This document shows positions 9,835 through 18,300 of a DNA stretch of 36,200 nt, in pieces. Both the position numbers and the translations under genes were made by a program. This stretch comes from Chloroflexota bacterium (GTDB lineage: Bacteria > Chloroflexota > Anaerolineae > B4-G1 > SLSP01). Each line of letters begins with the position of its first letter. Positions within the stretch are counted from its first letter, which is position 1. A model generated the notes under the pieces. That model saw nothing but the letters and a program-made list of their open reading frames with translations. It was not told the DNA's origin and ran no database searches. Location of the stretch: the NCBI GenBank assembly GCA_022707705.1, contig JAKJAC010000013.1, forward strand, positions 294 through 36,493, read 5' to 3'.

Positions 9835-12030
9835 TCATGGCGACAAGATTACGAAGGCATCATCAGGCTGCCGTTCTGTCCCCAGGAAAAGCTCCAGCCG
9901 TGCGCCGGTCTGCGGGTGATATAACCCCACAGCGATACTGGCAGGCGCCCGATCTGTTTCTAGAGTGTGAATGTCCAGAATGCGGTCTCCGGGTTGCCAC
10001 AGCCGGGTTGGGAAGGCTTGTGCCATGGGTGGACCATCGCCGGTCCCCAGGAGTGCACCATCTGCGTCGTAGGCATGCACAAAGACCGTATAGTCACCGT
10101 CTACGGCCTTCAGACTTTCCCAACAGAGATGTACTTCCCACCCACTCGGTCCTGGTTCGACACCGGCGTGTGTGAGCGCGATGGCTTCATTAAAATGCGC
10201 GGGTGTTTCCAGTAAGGGGAACGCGTCGCATGTGGTTTGATTCCCCGGAATCCGAAAGATATTCAGTGCTGCCGCATCACCTGATGGTTGCCCCTCAACA
10301 GTGACCGGTAATCTGGCACCGGTTTTTTCATCATAGAAAGCAACTTGTAGCTTCCAGGCCTGTGTGGGAAGGCTGCTTTCAGGCAGTGGCAATAGCAGAT
10401 GCTCGCGGAGCAGATTCCCTGTGGGAAAGGCTGAGGTGGGAAGATTCCCATGCCCGAGCCAGGCATCATACGTGAGGCGGAGGGTATTGTCGCCAGGACG
10501 CGCGGAGACGAGTTGCACTGCTAAGCCCCAATCCTCGCTGAGCGGGTGTGATGCTTCAAAGTCCAGTGTGAGATCAAGGGCGGAGCGGCAGTAGCTGCTT
10601 TGTGCCAACCAGCATGCCAGGCGGGGCTTGACCAGCCGACCTTCGTAGCTGTGCAGCGTGATGTCATCTGCACCGAAAACGATATTGGCGGTGTTGGTGG
10701 TGAGTGGTGTCGTACTCAAGCGCAGAGGCGGTGTAAAAAGGGGCGCCACACCAAAAAGCAGTACCAAGAGTGCTCCAAGCGGCAACAACCCGCTCCAGGC
10801 TCGCGCCAGGTTTCTGTGAAGCTGTTGCCACCCAATAGCTAGCAACACTGCTAGAGCTGGCGCAGCAGGGAAGAGCAGCCGTCCACCAGTCGCTGGTGTG
10901 AGTGCGTTCCAGCGAATCCATGCAATGACGATGATGGCAAACCATCCGCCCAGAATGAGCAGACTTGCCCGTTCTGGCGAGTAGCGACGCGGGCGCAGCA
11001 GCAGCCCTAGAAATCCGCCACTTAACAGGATGAAGAAATGCCAGTAAAGCGCGCGGGGATAGAAGGCGCAGGGCAACTGTCCCCAGTACGAACGGAGCAT
11101 CAATTGAAAGGTGCCCCAGAAATCCACATGCGTGGTGGTGGACCCCACGATTTCGAGCATGGGAGCAAGCGCTGTGGGGTCACCGTAGAGTTGCCAGTTT
11201 CGTATCAGCCACGGCGCAACCAAAAGCAGCGCTGGTATCCCAAGGAGCAATCCCCAGACCAACACCTGCTTAAACGGTGCTCGCCTTTGCCAGGTATAAA
11301 CCAAGAGTGTGATTCCGGCGAGCCCCAATAAACCGATGCCACTGAGCTTGCTCAATGCTGCAAGTCCTGTGAGGACGCTGAAGCCCAGGAGTCGCGCTGG
11401 GGTGGGGCCGCGCTTCCAGATATCCAGGAGCAGCACCAGCGCCCAGGTTGCCAAAGGGGTGACCAGGTTGTCGTTGTTCACGCCAGCAGCAATGAGGAGA
11501 AATTGGGGATTGAAGGCGACAATAGCGGAGGCAAGCAGCGCCAGATAGCCCCGTGGGGTAACACGACGCGCCAGCGCCCAGGTTCCGATAACCGTAGCAC
11601 ATTGAAGCAGGGTGGAGAGCAATCGCAAGTAGTGCGTCGTGCGCCGGTGACCTTGCCAGGGGAATTCAAGATAAGGGTCGCGGCTCCAGGTGACGCGGTT
11701 GTAGCTTGTATCGCCGGAACCGCAGGCGACGAAGGTCTCGGGGATTGGTTTTGCTGTTGGGGCTTCCAGGGGTAGGTCCCATAATCGCACCCACGCTGCA
11801 CTCAGGAGGTGATAGAGAGGTGGTTGCGAAGCTTCCTGCCGGACATGAAATCCGGCAACTTCTGCTTCTCCGTGGATGGGGAGTCGCCCGGTAATGGCGA
11901 TGTGGCGGATGACTTCGGTATGTTCCAGCTCATCAAGGTTTTCGTAAGCAGGAACGCTGCTATTCCAGGCGAGCGCCAGACTGAAAAAGGCCATCAGGAG
12001 TAGCAATAGACCGATATGTGTTTTGTTCAT
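9835..12030 (-). CDS. PMT-type (GT39-like) integral membrane glycosyltransferase
   Basis: The product is 731 residues. The N-terminal helix is followed by D33-E34 in ENLDELEHTEV and by QPPLYHLLSAAW, the same layout as the amber-interrupted paralogue at 3418-5697. About ten further membrane helices run to about residue 430. The C-terminal 270 residues hold two copies of the beta-rich repeat (LPTSAFPTGN...VAFYDEKTGARLPV and DYTVFVHAYD...PTRLWQPGDRILDIHTL). Its ATG overlaps the stop of the upstream hydrolase gene (ATGA), so translation is probably coupled. Likely role: transfer of a lipid-linked sugar to an envelope polymer or protein on the outer face of the membrane; the substrate is unknown. 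Confidence 0.87.
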   Translation of the reverse strand: MNKTHIGLLLLLMAFFSLALAWNSSVPAYENLDELEHTEVIRHIAITGRLPIHGEAEVAGFHVRQEASQPPLYHLLSAAWVRLWDLPLEAPTAKPIPETFVACGSGDTSYNRVTWSRDPYLEFPWQGHRRTTHYLRLLSTLLQCATVIGTWALARRVTPRGYLALLASAIVAFNPQFLLIAAGVNNDNLVTPLATWALVLLLDIWKRGPTPARLLGFSVLTGLAALSKLSGIGLLGLAGITLLVYTWQRRAPFKQVLVWGLLLGIPALLLVAPWLIRNWQLYGDPTALAPMLEIVGSTTTHVDFWGTFQLMLRSYWGQLPCAFYPRALYWHFFILLSGGFLGLLLRPRRYSPERASLLILGGWFAIIVIAWIRWNALTPATGGRLLFPAAPALAVLLAIGWQQLHRNLARAWSGLLPLGALLVLLFGVAPLFTPPLRLSTTPLTTNTANIVFGADDITLHSYEGRLVKPRLACWLAQSSYCRSALDLTLDFEASHPLSEDWGLAVQLVSARPGDNTLRLTYDAWLGHGNLPTSAFPTGNLLREHLLLPLPESSLPTQAWKLQVAFYDEKTGARLPVTVEGQPSGDAAALNIFRIPGNQTTCDAFPLLETPAHFNEAIALTHAGVEPGPSGWEVHLCWESLKAVDGDYTVFVHAYDADGALLGTGDGPPMAQAFPTRLWQPGDRILDIHTLETDRAPASIAVGLYHPQTGARLELFLGTERQPDDAFVILSP

Positions 12031-12803
12031 TTTGTTTCAGGCAGTGGAATGGTATCGCTGTTGAACCAACTTCGTGCGGTTTGCCAGGCACGCTGACGGT
12101 CAGAATCAAGGATGACGTTGTGCCCACCAAGCTCAAGCCAGAGCAGCTCGTGGGGAGCACCTATCCGCGCAGTGATTCGTGCAATGGTGCGTGGCGGAAC
12201 GACGCGGTCGCGCCGGGCGTGAATGAGCAATGTGGGGGTGCGTATCTCAGGCAGACGGGCATCGAGCGCCTCGAGGAGCTGCGCTACCTCCGCCGTTGCT
12301 TGTAATGAGATTTGCCGATAGACGAAGTGCTCGTGACGGGCTTCGGCATCGTGCATATCGGAGCCTATTTTGGGCACAAAAGGGATTGCGTGGGCGATAT
12401 GGCTGAGCCAGGAAGCCGATAATCCTCGGGTCACGCCGCGACCTGGCAGGGAGAAGACCACAATCTTCTCGATCGGTTCTTCAATAGCAGCATACAAGGC
12501 TACTGCCGCTCCAAGGGAAACACCGGCAATGCCGAGGTGTTTACAGGGCTGCCGGAGCTCTTCCAGTCCAGTCTGTACATCTGCTACCCAATCTTGCCAG
12601 CGGACTTGTGCTAAGTCTTTCGGTGTGGTTCCGTGTCCCCGTAGGCGTATCCCGTAAACGGTCATGCCTGCTTTCGACAGGACTTCCCCAAGCGGGTACA
12701 CTTCATCCGGAGCGGTGAGGAAGCCATGCACCAGTAGTATGCCGGGTTCTCCACCAGGTAGAAAAAACGGGGCTGTTCTGCAATCGGTGTGTGCGCTTCT
12801 CAT
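12027..12803 (-). CDS. Alpha/beta hydrolase, Est30-like carboxylesterase family
   Basis: The product is 258 residues from ATG 12801-12803. The open frame extends to a TTG at 12863, but that extension runs into the opposite secDF promoter. The fold signature is complete: oxyanion HGF at 26-28, nucleophile elbow G94-V-S-L-G98 with Ser96, Asp199 in HARRDR and His228 in GGHNVILD, a spacing typical of monoacylglycerol-lipase/Est30-type carboxylesterases. The L-x-L-G-G-H-x-x-x-L-D ending is characteristic. It is cytoplasmic, with no signal peptide. It is first in the leftward glycosyltransferase cluster and overlaps the next gene by 4 nt. A TATACT -10 box ends 10 nt before the ATG and no ribosome binding site is present, suggesting a nearly leaderless mRNA. 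Confidence 0.85.
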   Translation of the reverse strand: MRSAHTDCRTAPFFLPGGEPGILLVHGFLTAPDEVYPLGEVLSKAGMTVYGIRLRGHGTTPKDLAQVRWQDWVADVQTGLEELRQPCKHLGIAGVSLGAAVALYAAIEEPIEKIVVFSLPGRGVTRGLSASWLSHIAHAIPFVPKIGSDMHDAEARHEHFVYRQISLQATAEVAQLLEALDARLPEIRTPTLLIHARRDRVVPPRTIARITARIGAPHELLWLELGGHNVILDSDRQRAWQTARSWFNSDTIPLPETK

Positions 12804-12813
12804 ATACTGGCTG

Positions 12814-12819
12814 AGTATA
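12814..12819 (-). promoter_or_regulatory. -10 box for the hydrolase-glycosyltransferase cluster
   Basis: TATACT on the minus strand (complement AGTATA) lies 10 nt ahead of ATG 12803. Transcription would start about 3-5 nt before the ATG. No convincing -35 is visible (best TTTTCG at 17 nt). Confidence 0.45.
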
Positions 12820-12856
12820 GCACATTCCGGGTAGGGCGAAAAGGAAAAATCTGGCG

Positions 12857-12884
12857 TTGACAAAAGGTCCCAGAAGGCTATAAT
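12857..12884 (+). promoter_or_regulatory. Near-consensus sigma-70-type promoter of secDF
   Basis: TTGACA (12857-12862) and TATAAT (12879-12884) are both exact consensus hexamers with a 16-nt spacer. The secD ATG is 63 nt downstream of the -10, leaving a leader of about 55 nt. Confidence 0.88.
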
Positions 12885-12947
12885 TCGCCCCTGAGCTCGT
12901 CGGCAGAGGGTTCTTGACCGATTGGACCTATTCTTTAGTGAGGATTC

Positions 12948-14321
12948 ATGAGTAAGAAGACGACAACTTCATTGGCACTGGTTTTGGTGTTGGCGGCTGT
13001 GGCACTCTACCTGGTTGTGCCGCCGGCGCATCCTGAGTGGCTGAGGCGATTATTGGTGTGGCAACCAGAATCTGCGCGTTCCCTGGATTTCCGGTTAGGA
13101 TTGGATTTGCAGGGCGGTCTGCAGGTGCTTATGGTCGCCGATGTGCCGTCTGAGCAGGCTCTTACGGCTGAGACGATGCGCGCTGCGGCGCAGATTGTGG
13201 AGGGACGTGTCAACGCGCTAGGTTTAAGCGAACCGGTGGTGCAGGTACAAGGTACCCGGCGTATCATCGTCGAACTTCCTGGCATTGCCGACCCCGAGCA
13301 GGCAATCGACACGATCCGGGATACGGCATTGCTTGAGTTTGCCGAGCCTCCTGTGGGCTCCGGCGACGCCGCATTGGAGCCTGGGACGATTGTGAGCACC
13401 ACTTATGGTATGGGTGAAGGGAGTGTGACGCCACCGGGTTACTACAAGACGGTGCTTATTGGCGACGCCTTGGATTCCGCATTTAGCACCATCGATGATC
13501 GTTCGGGTCAACCGCTGGTGATTGTTCGTTTCAAGACAGCTGATACGCAGCTTTTCTACGAATACACAAGCGGCAACATCGGGCGCCCTCTATGCATGGT
13601 GCTTGACAAGACCATCCTTTCTTGCCCTACCATTCGCGATGCCATTCCTAATGGTGAAGCTCAGATTTCTGGGGGATTCACCTCGGATAGTGCACAGCAG
13701 CTAGCCATTCAGTTGCGATATGGCGCGTTGCCGGTCCCGCTGAGAATCGAAAGTTATCGCGCTATTGGTCCCTCCCTGGGTGCGCAGTCGGTTGAAAAGA
13801 GTATCCGCGCGGGTGTTGTGGGCCTAATCGTGGTGTTCCTGTTTATGTTGATCTATTACCGGTTGAATGGTCTCGCAGCAGATTTGGCGCTGGCGCTTTA
13901 TGTGTTACTTAACCTGTTGCTTTATAAATTGCTGCCAGTGACGATGACTCTGCCAGGTATCGCCGGTTTCTTGCTCTCGGCAGGTATGGCGGTGGACGCC
14001 AATATTCTGGTCTTCGAGCGCATGAAAGAGGAACTGCGTCACGGTCGCTCATTGGAGCGCGGTGCGGAAGCGGGTTTTAGCCGCGCCTGGACCTCGGTGC
14101 GGGATTCGAATTTGGCGACGCTCTTGACCTGCGGCATTCTCTGGTTCTTTGGAAATGCTTTTGCCGCAAGTCTCGTCAAAGGTTTTGCGTTGACGTTGGC
14201 ACTCGGTACATTGATCAACATGTTCACAGCGCTGGTTGTGACCCGAACTTTTGTGCGTTTGGCGCTGGGGTTGTTGGGGGAAGAACGTGTTCGGCGTCAC
14301 CCCTGGCTTCTGGGCATTTAG
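12948..14321 (+). CDS. secD: Protein translocase subunit SecD
   Basis: Inner-membrane subunit that works with SecF and SecYEG to pull exported proteins out on the trans side, using the proton motive force in characterised systems. The product is 457 residues. Helix 1 is at about 8-25, followed by the family motif GLDLQGG at 51-57, a periplasmic P1 region and a C-terminal block of five helices from about 280 containing AGMAVDANILVFERMKEELR-like sequence, the usual TM4 region. GTGAGG upstream supports ATG 12948. The P1 domain is shorter than in E. coli SecD (615 residues), as is common outside Proteobacteria. It is followed 12 nt later by secF. Confidence 0.96.
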   Translation: MSKKTTTSLALVLVLAAVALYLVVPPAHPEWLRRLLVWQPESARSLDFRLGLDLQGGLQVLMVADVPSEQALTAETMRAAAQIVEGRVNALGLSEPVVQVQGTRRIIVELPGIADPEQAIDTIRDTALLEFAEPPVGSGDAALEPGTIVSTTYGMGEGSVTPPGYYKTVLIGDALDSAFSTIDDRSGQPLVIVRFKTADTQLFYEYTSGNIGRPLCMVLDKTILSCPTIRDAIPNGEAQISGGFTSDSAQQLAIQLRYGALPVPLRIESYRAIGPSLGAQSVEKSIRAGVVGLIVVFLFMLIYYRLNGLAADLALALYVLLNLLLYKLLPVTMTLPGIAGFLLSAGMAVDANILVFERMKEELRHGRSLERGAEAGFSRAWTSVRDSNLATLLTCGILWFFGNAFAASLVKGFALTLALGTLINMFTALVVTRTFVRLALGLLGEERVRRHPWLLGI

Positions 14322-14333
14322 GAGGCTGATGAG

Positions 14334-15263
14334 ATGATTGATTTTGTCCGCAATCGCAGAACCTATTTTGTGGTGGCAGGGGTGCTAGTAGCGCTGAGCG
14401 TGATTGGGATGTTGACTTCCTATGCCGTCTACGGGCAGTTGCTGCGTGTCGGTATTGATTTCAGAGGCGGTAGCCTTTTCTCGGTACGGTTTGCCAAAGC
14501 GGTTAGCGAGGAGACAATTCGTGAGGCTTTTGTCGCCGAGGGCTATGCTGGTACGATTGTGCAACAGCTTGGTGATCCCACTGACTTCGCGTGGCAGATT
14601 CGAACCAGTTTCGCAACGACGGACCAGGTCAATGCGGTGCTGGAGCGGCTAGATGCAAGCACCGGCGCCGTGGATCGCGGAAACTCTGTGGTGGATACTG
14701 TGGAGGCTTCGGTCGGCGCAGAAGTGGCACGCAGCGCTGCACAAGCGGCAGGCGTGGCTGCGCTTGTGGTGCTTGCGTTTATCTGGTTTTCATTCCGTAG
14801 GGTACCCAATCCAATGCGATATGGCATTGCTTCGGTAGTGGCGATGCTGATCAATGTCGTTGTTGCCATGGGGTTTTATGCGCTCATGGGTTTCCTGCAA
14901 GGTTGGGAGGCGGATGCCCTCTTCCTTACGGCAATTCTTACTGTGATTGGCTTCTCGGTGCAGGATATCATTGTGGTTTTTGACCGCATTCGCGAGAATA
15001 TTCCCCGCCATCGTGGTGAGCCCTTCTCCATGATCGTGAATCGCAGTATTATGGAGACGCTGCACCGTTCACTGGCAACGCAGCTAAACGCCATGTTTGT
15101 GATGATTGCGATTCTGTTGTTTGGTGGAGCTACTCTCAAGCCTTTCATTGCCGTGATGCTCGTCGGGATGCTCAGCGAAACCTTTACTTCGATGTTTGTA
15201 GCAGTTCACATTGTCGGATTGTGGGAGGAACGCGGTCGCTTACGTCCGGCGCGAGCAGCGTGA
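14334..15263 (+). CDS. secF: Protein translocase subunit SecF
   Basis: Partner of SecD in the export-assisting membrane complex. The product is 309 residues: helix 1 at about 12-35, motif GIDFRGG at 40-46, a short periplasmic domain, then five helices with the conserved VIGFSVQDIIVVFDRIREN segment. The start is set by GGAGG at 14321-14325, which overlaps the secD stop codon, eight bases from ATG 14334. It is co-transcribed with secD and closed by a hairpin terminator. Confidence 0.96.
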   Translation: MIDFVRNRRTYFVVAGVLVALSVIGMLTSYAVYGQLLRVGIDFRGGSLFSVRFAKAVSEETIREAFVAEGYAGTIVQQLGDPTDFAWQIRTSFATTDQVNAVLERLDASTGAVDRGNSVVDTVEASVGAEVARSAAQAAGVAALVVLAFIWFSFRRVPNPMRYGIASVVAMLINVVVAMGFYALMGFLQGWEADALFLTAILTVIGFSVQDIIVVFDRIRENIPRHRGEPFSMIVNRSIMETLHRSLATQLNAMFVMIAILLFGGATLKPFIAVMLVGMLSETFTSMFVAVHIVGLWEERGRLRPARAA

Positions 15264-15273
15264 TGAAATTCTG

Positions 15274-15302
15274 AGCGGGTCCCGAAAGGGACCCGCTTTT
15301 TG
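15274..15302 (+). terminator. Intrinsic terminator of secDF
   Basis: AGCGGGTCCC pairs with GGGACCCGCT around a GAAA tetraloop (15274-15297), followed directly by a T-tract ending near 15301. Confidence 0.93.
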
Positions 15303-15327
15303 CACCAGCTAGATTCCGTGCTATAGT
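15300..15327 (+). promoter_or_regulatory. Promoter of the VWA giant gene, overlapping the secDF terminator
   Basis: TTGCAC (15300-15305) and TATAGT (15322-15327) are separated by 16 nt. The -35 box uses the last T of the terminator tract. The expected start site coincides with ATG 15335, implying a leaderless transcript. Confidence 0.6.
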
Positions 15328-15334
15328 GCTGTTT

Positions 15335-18300
15335 ATGCGTTTCCTAGATCCCGGCAGCTTATGGCTTCTAGCACTGGCACTGCCGATTATTGTCGTGTAC
15401 CTGCTGCGCCTGCAGCGCAGAGAGATGTCTGTTGCCAGTATTTTGCTCTGGCAGGCGGCAGCTACGGATCACCACGCCAATCGCCCCTGGCAGAAATTGC
15501 GCCGCCACTGGTTGCTCGTGTTGCAACTGCTGATTTTGGCTGTCTTGGCTGTGACTGCGGCGCATCCAGCTATCCCTTCATCTATCACCTCTTCTCAGGG
15601 ACAGGTATTGGTGTTGCTTGACGCTTCTGCGAGTATGCAGGCGCGTCGGGCGCATGGAGGCACACGTTTTGAGGCGGCGCTTGTGGAGTTACGCGACCTG
15701 GCTGATTCCCTGGAGCCGGCGGCACGCGTGACGCTTATTGAGGTGAGTGCCGTGCCTCAAGTGCGCTTACGCGAGGGTGATGCGGTTGCGTTGCGCCGCA
15801 TCTTGTCCGGGCTGCTGCCCACGGATGGCGTTGCAGATTGGAAGGCAGCAGCTGAACTGGCTGCAGGTTTGGCGGCCGGAGAGGATAGCGCTACTATGCT
15901 CGTCACCGATTCGGCGCTATCGCAACCGCTTCCCGCATTGCCGGGCGCTTTGCAGCTGGTCACTGTGGGAGATGCTTCTGCCAACGTGGGGTTGGTAGCC
16001 TTTTCCTTGCGGCGTAGCGCGGAGACTTACACCGCCTTTGTTCGGGTGAAGAATGCCGGTCCCGCGCGACCTGCTGTGTTGTTGGTGTTGGGTGAAGATG
16101 ATGTATTTGCCCGGCGGGTTCTGGATTTACCTGGTGAAGGTGAGGTTACGTTCTCGGTCCCCGATCTTCCTGCTCGACGCTGGTTTGAGGCGCGTCTTGA
16201 GGAAACCGGCGATGTCTTTTCGCTTGATGATCACGCCTGGATTACCCCGCCTGTTTTGGGTAGTGGGCATGTGTTGCTTGTGACTTCTGGGAATCGCTTT
16301 CTCGATCTGGCTTTGCGTGGGCTGCCGGGTATTCAGGTCGTGCAGACTGCTGCCCTATCGCAAGAAATCCCCGAAGCGGAGGTTGCGGTGCTCGACCAAA
16401 TCAGCAACACCGTGACCTTGAAGGGCAATGCCTGGTTGATTGCACCTGAAACAACAACACTCTGTGGCGAACCGGTGGGCGTATTCACGCCTACAGCGAC
16501 CCTGCATCCCATTTCCCATGCGGTCCTGCAATATGTGAGTTGGGATGATGTTCATATAGCCCGCGCCACGCGCTATACGGTGCCTGCAGACGCCCTCACG
16601 CTGTTGGAGACCTCGGAGGGTCCTCTGTTGTGGGCGCTGAACCGTCCCGGGCAAAGGGTGGTCTGTCAGGCGTTTGCATTGCAGGATTCCGACCTCCCTC
16701 TCCGCGTGGCTTTCCCAATCCTTTCCAGCAATTTGATGAGCTGGTTATTGCCGCAGATTTCGGAGAGTCCGATTTTCCCGTTGCCTGCTGGCGAACCCTG
16801 GACGCCTTCCTTGCCTCTCGAGACCATTGCTGCATCATTGATCACACCCGATGGACAGCGCGTGGACTTGTCGGGCGACACGCATTCTCACTTGCCACAG
16901 CGAGCGGGTCTTTACCGGCTTGAATTGGAAACCGCTGCAGGAACGGAGGTGCGTTACACGGCGCTGGCATTGCTGAATGCTGATGAAAGTGACCTGCATG
17001 CTCGCTCTGTGATCGTGGAAGGGCAGACATCATTGGAAGGCGATGCGGCGACTACCGGTTGGCGGGACCTGAGCCGATGGGGCATTATCGCGGCTTTGGT
17101 TTTGGTTTGCGTTGAGGGAGTTGCCTGGTGGGGGCGCAACGGCGTTTTCCGCGAAGTGGCCTTGCATTTTGGCCGTTGGCGCGATGAGTGGCGTTCTCTG
17201 CTACTGCGGGCAGTGTTGTTGTGCCTCTTGGGCCTCGCCTTAGCGGATGTGCGTGTTGTGCAATCCACCCGCGATCTAGCGACGATTTTCGTTGTGGACC
17301 GTTCCGCCAGCGTCGAAGCGTATCGCGAGGAAATTGATGCCCTGTTATCCACTGCATGGGAGAGCAAAAGTGCGCGGGATCAAGCTGCGGTTGTGGTTTT
17401 CGGTGATGATGTTGAGGTTGAGCAACCGCTGACGGTGGGGGCGTTGGCTGTTGGTGCAGCTGTCGTGCCGCAGCGTGATGGCACCGATATTGCCGCCGCG
17501 ATTCGGCTCGGCATCAGCCTGATTCCGGAGGGTGCGCCAGGGCGTTTGGTGCTGATTACGGATGGGCTGGAAACGCGCGGCGATGGCGCCATGGCATTGG
17601 CTGAAGCGCGCGAGCTTGGTATTGAAACGCTGGTCGCGGGGGTGGACCAAAGCTCATCATTGCCGGAAGTGTGGGTCGAGGAAGTGCGCCTGCCTGCGCA
17701 GGCGCATCCAGGGGATACAGTGACGGTTCAAGTGCTCCTGGGGACCACGATTGCACAACCTGTACAGCTGGTTTGGTCGGTTGGGGAGCAAGCGGGTGAG
17801 GCGGTATGGCAGGTCTCGGAGGACCAGAATAGCTACCTGATCTCGTTCACAGCTTACGGGGTGGGGCTAATGCCGGCACACTTCTGTGTGATAGCAGAAC
17901 TGGACCGCCATCTTGAAAACAACTGTGGTGGAGGCTGGTTACGTGTTGAAGGGGCGCCGCAGATATTGATTGTGGGATTGCCTGAGGACCGTGCGATGGT
18001 AGCTGCTGCGCTATCTCAGACCAACCTGGAGGTCGTACAGCGTTTGCCCGGTGAATTACCGCTATCGGCGCAGGCACTGAGTGATTACGCTGCTGTGGTG
18101 TTGGTCAATACTCCGGCGCGTGCTTTGCCCCTACAGGCGGGAGCAGCTATCCATACCTATGTGCGTGACTTGGGCGGTGGGTTGGTGGCAATAGGGGGTC
18201 CCGAGAGCTATGGGGTGGGGGGATGGTCCTCCACAGCCCTGGAGGCAGCGCTGCCTGTTGTTGCGCAGGTACAAGATCCGCGTCGTTTTCCACCTCTAGC

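Noticed and set aside
12803-12863. N-terminal extension of the hydrolase from TTG 12863
   Set aside because: It would cover the opposite secDF promoter and the likely -10 box of the hydrolase itself; the family fold begins after ATG 12803.
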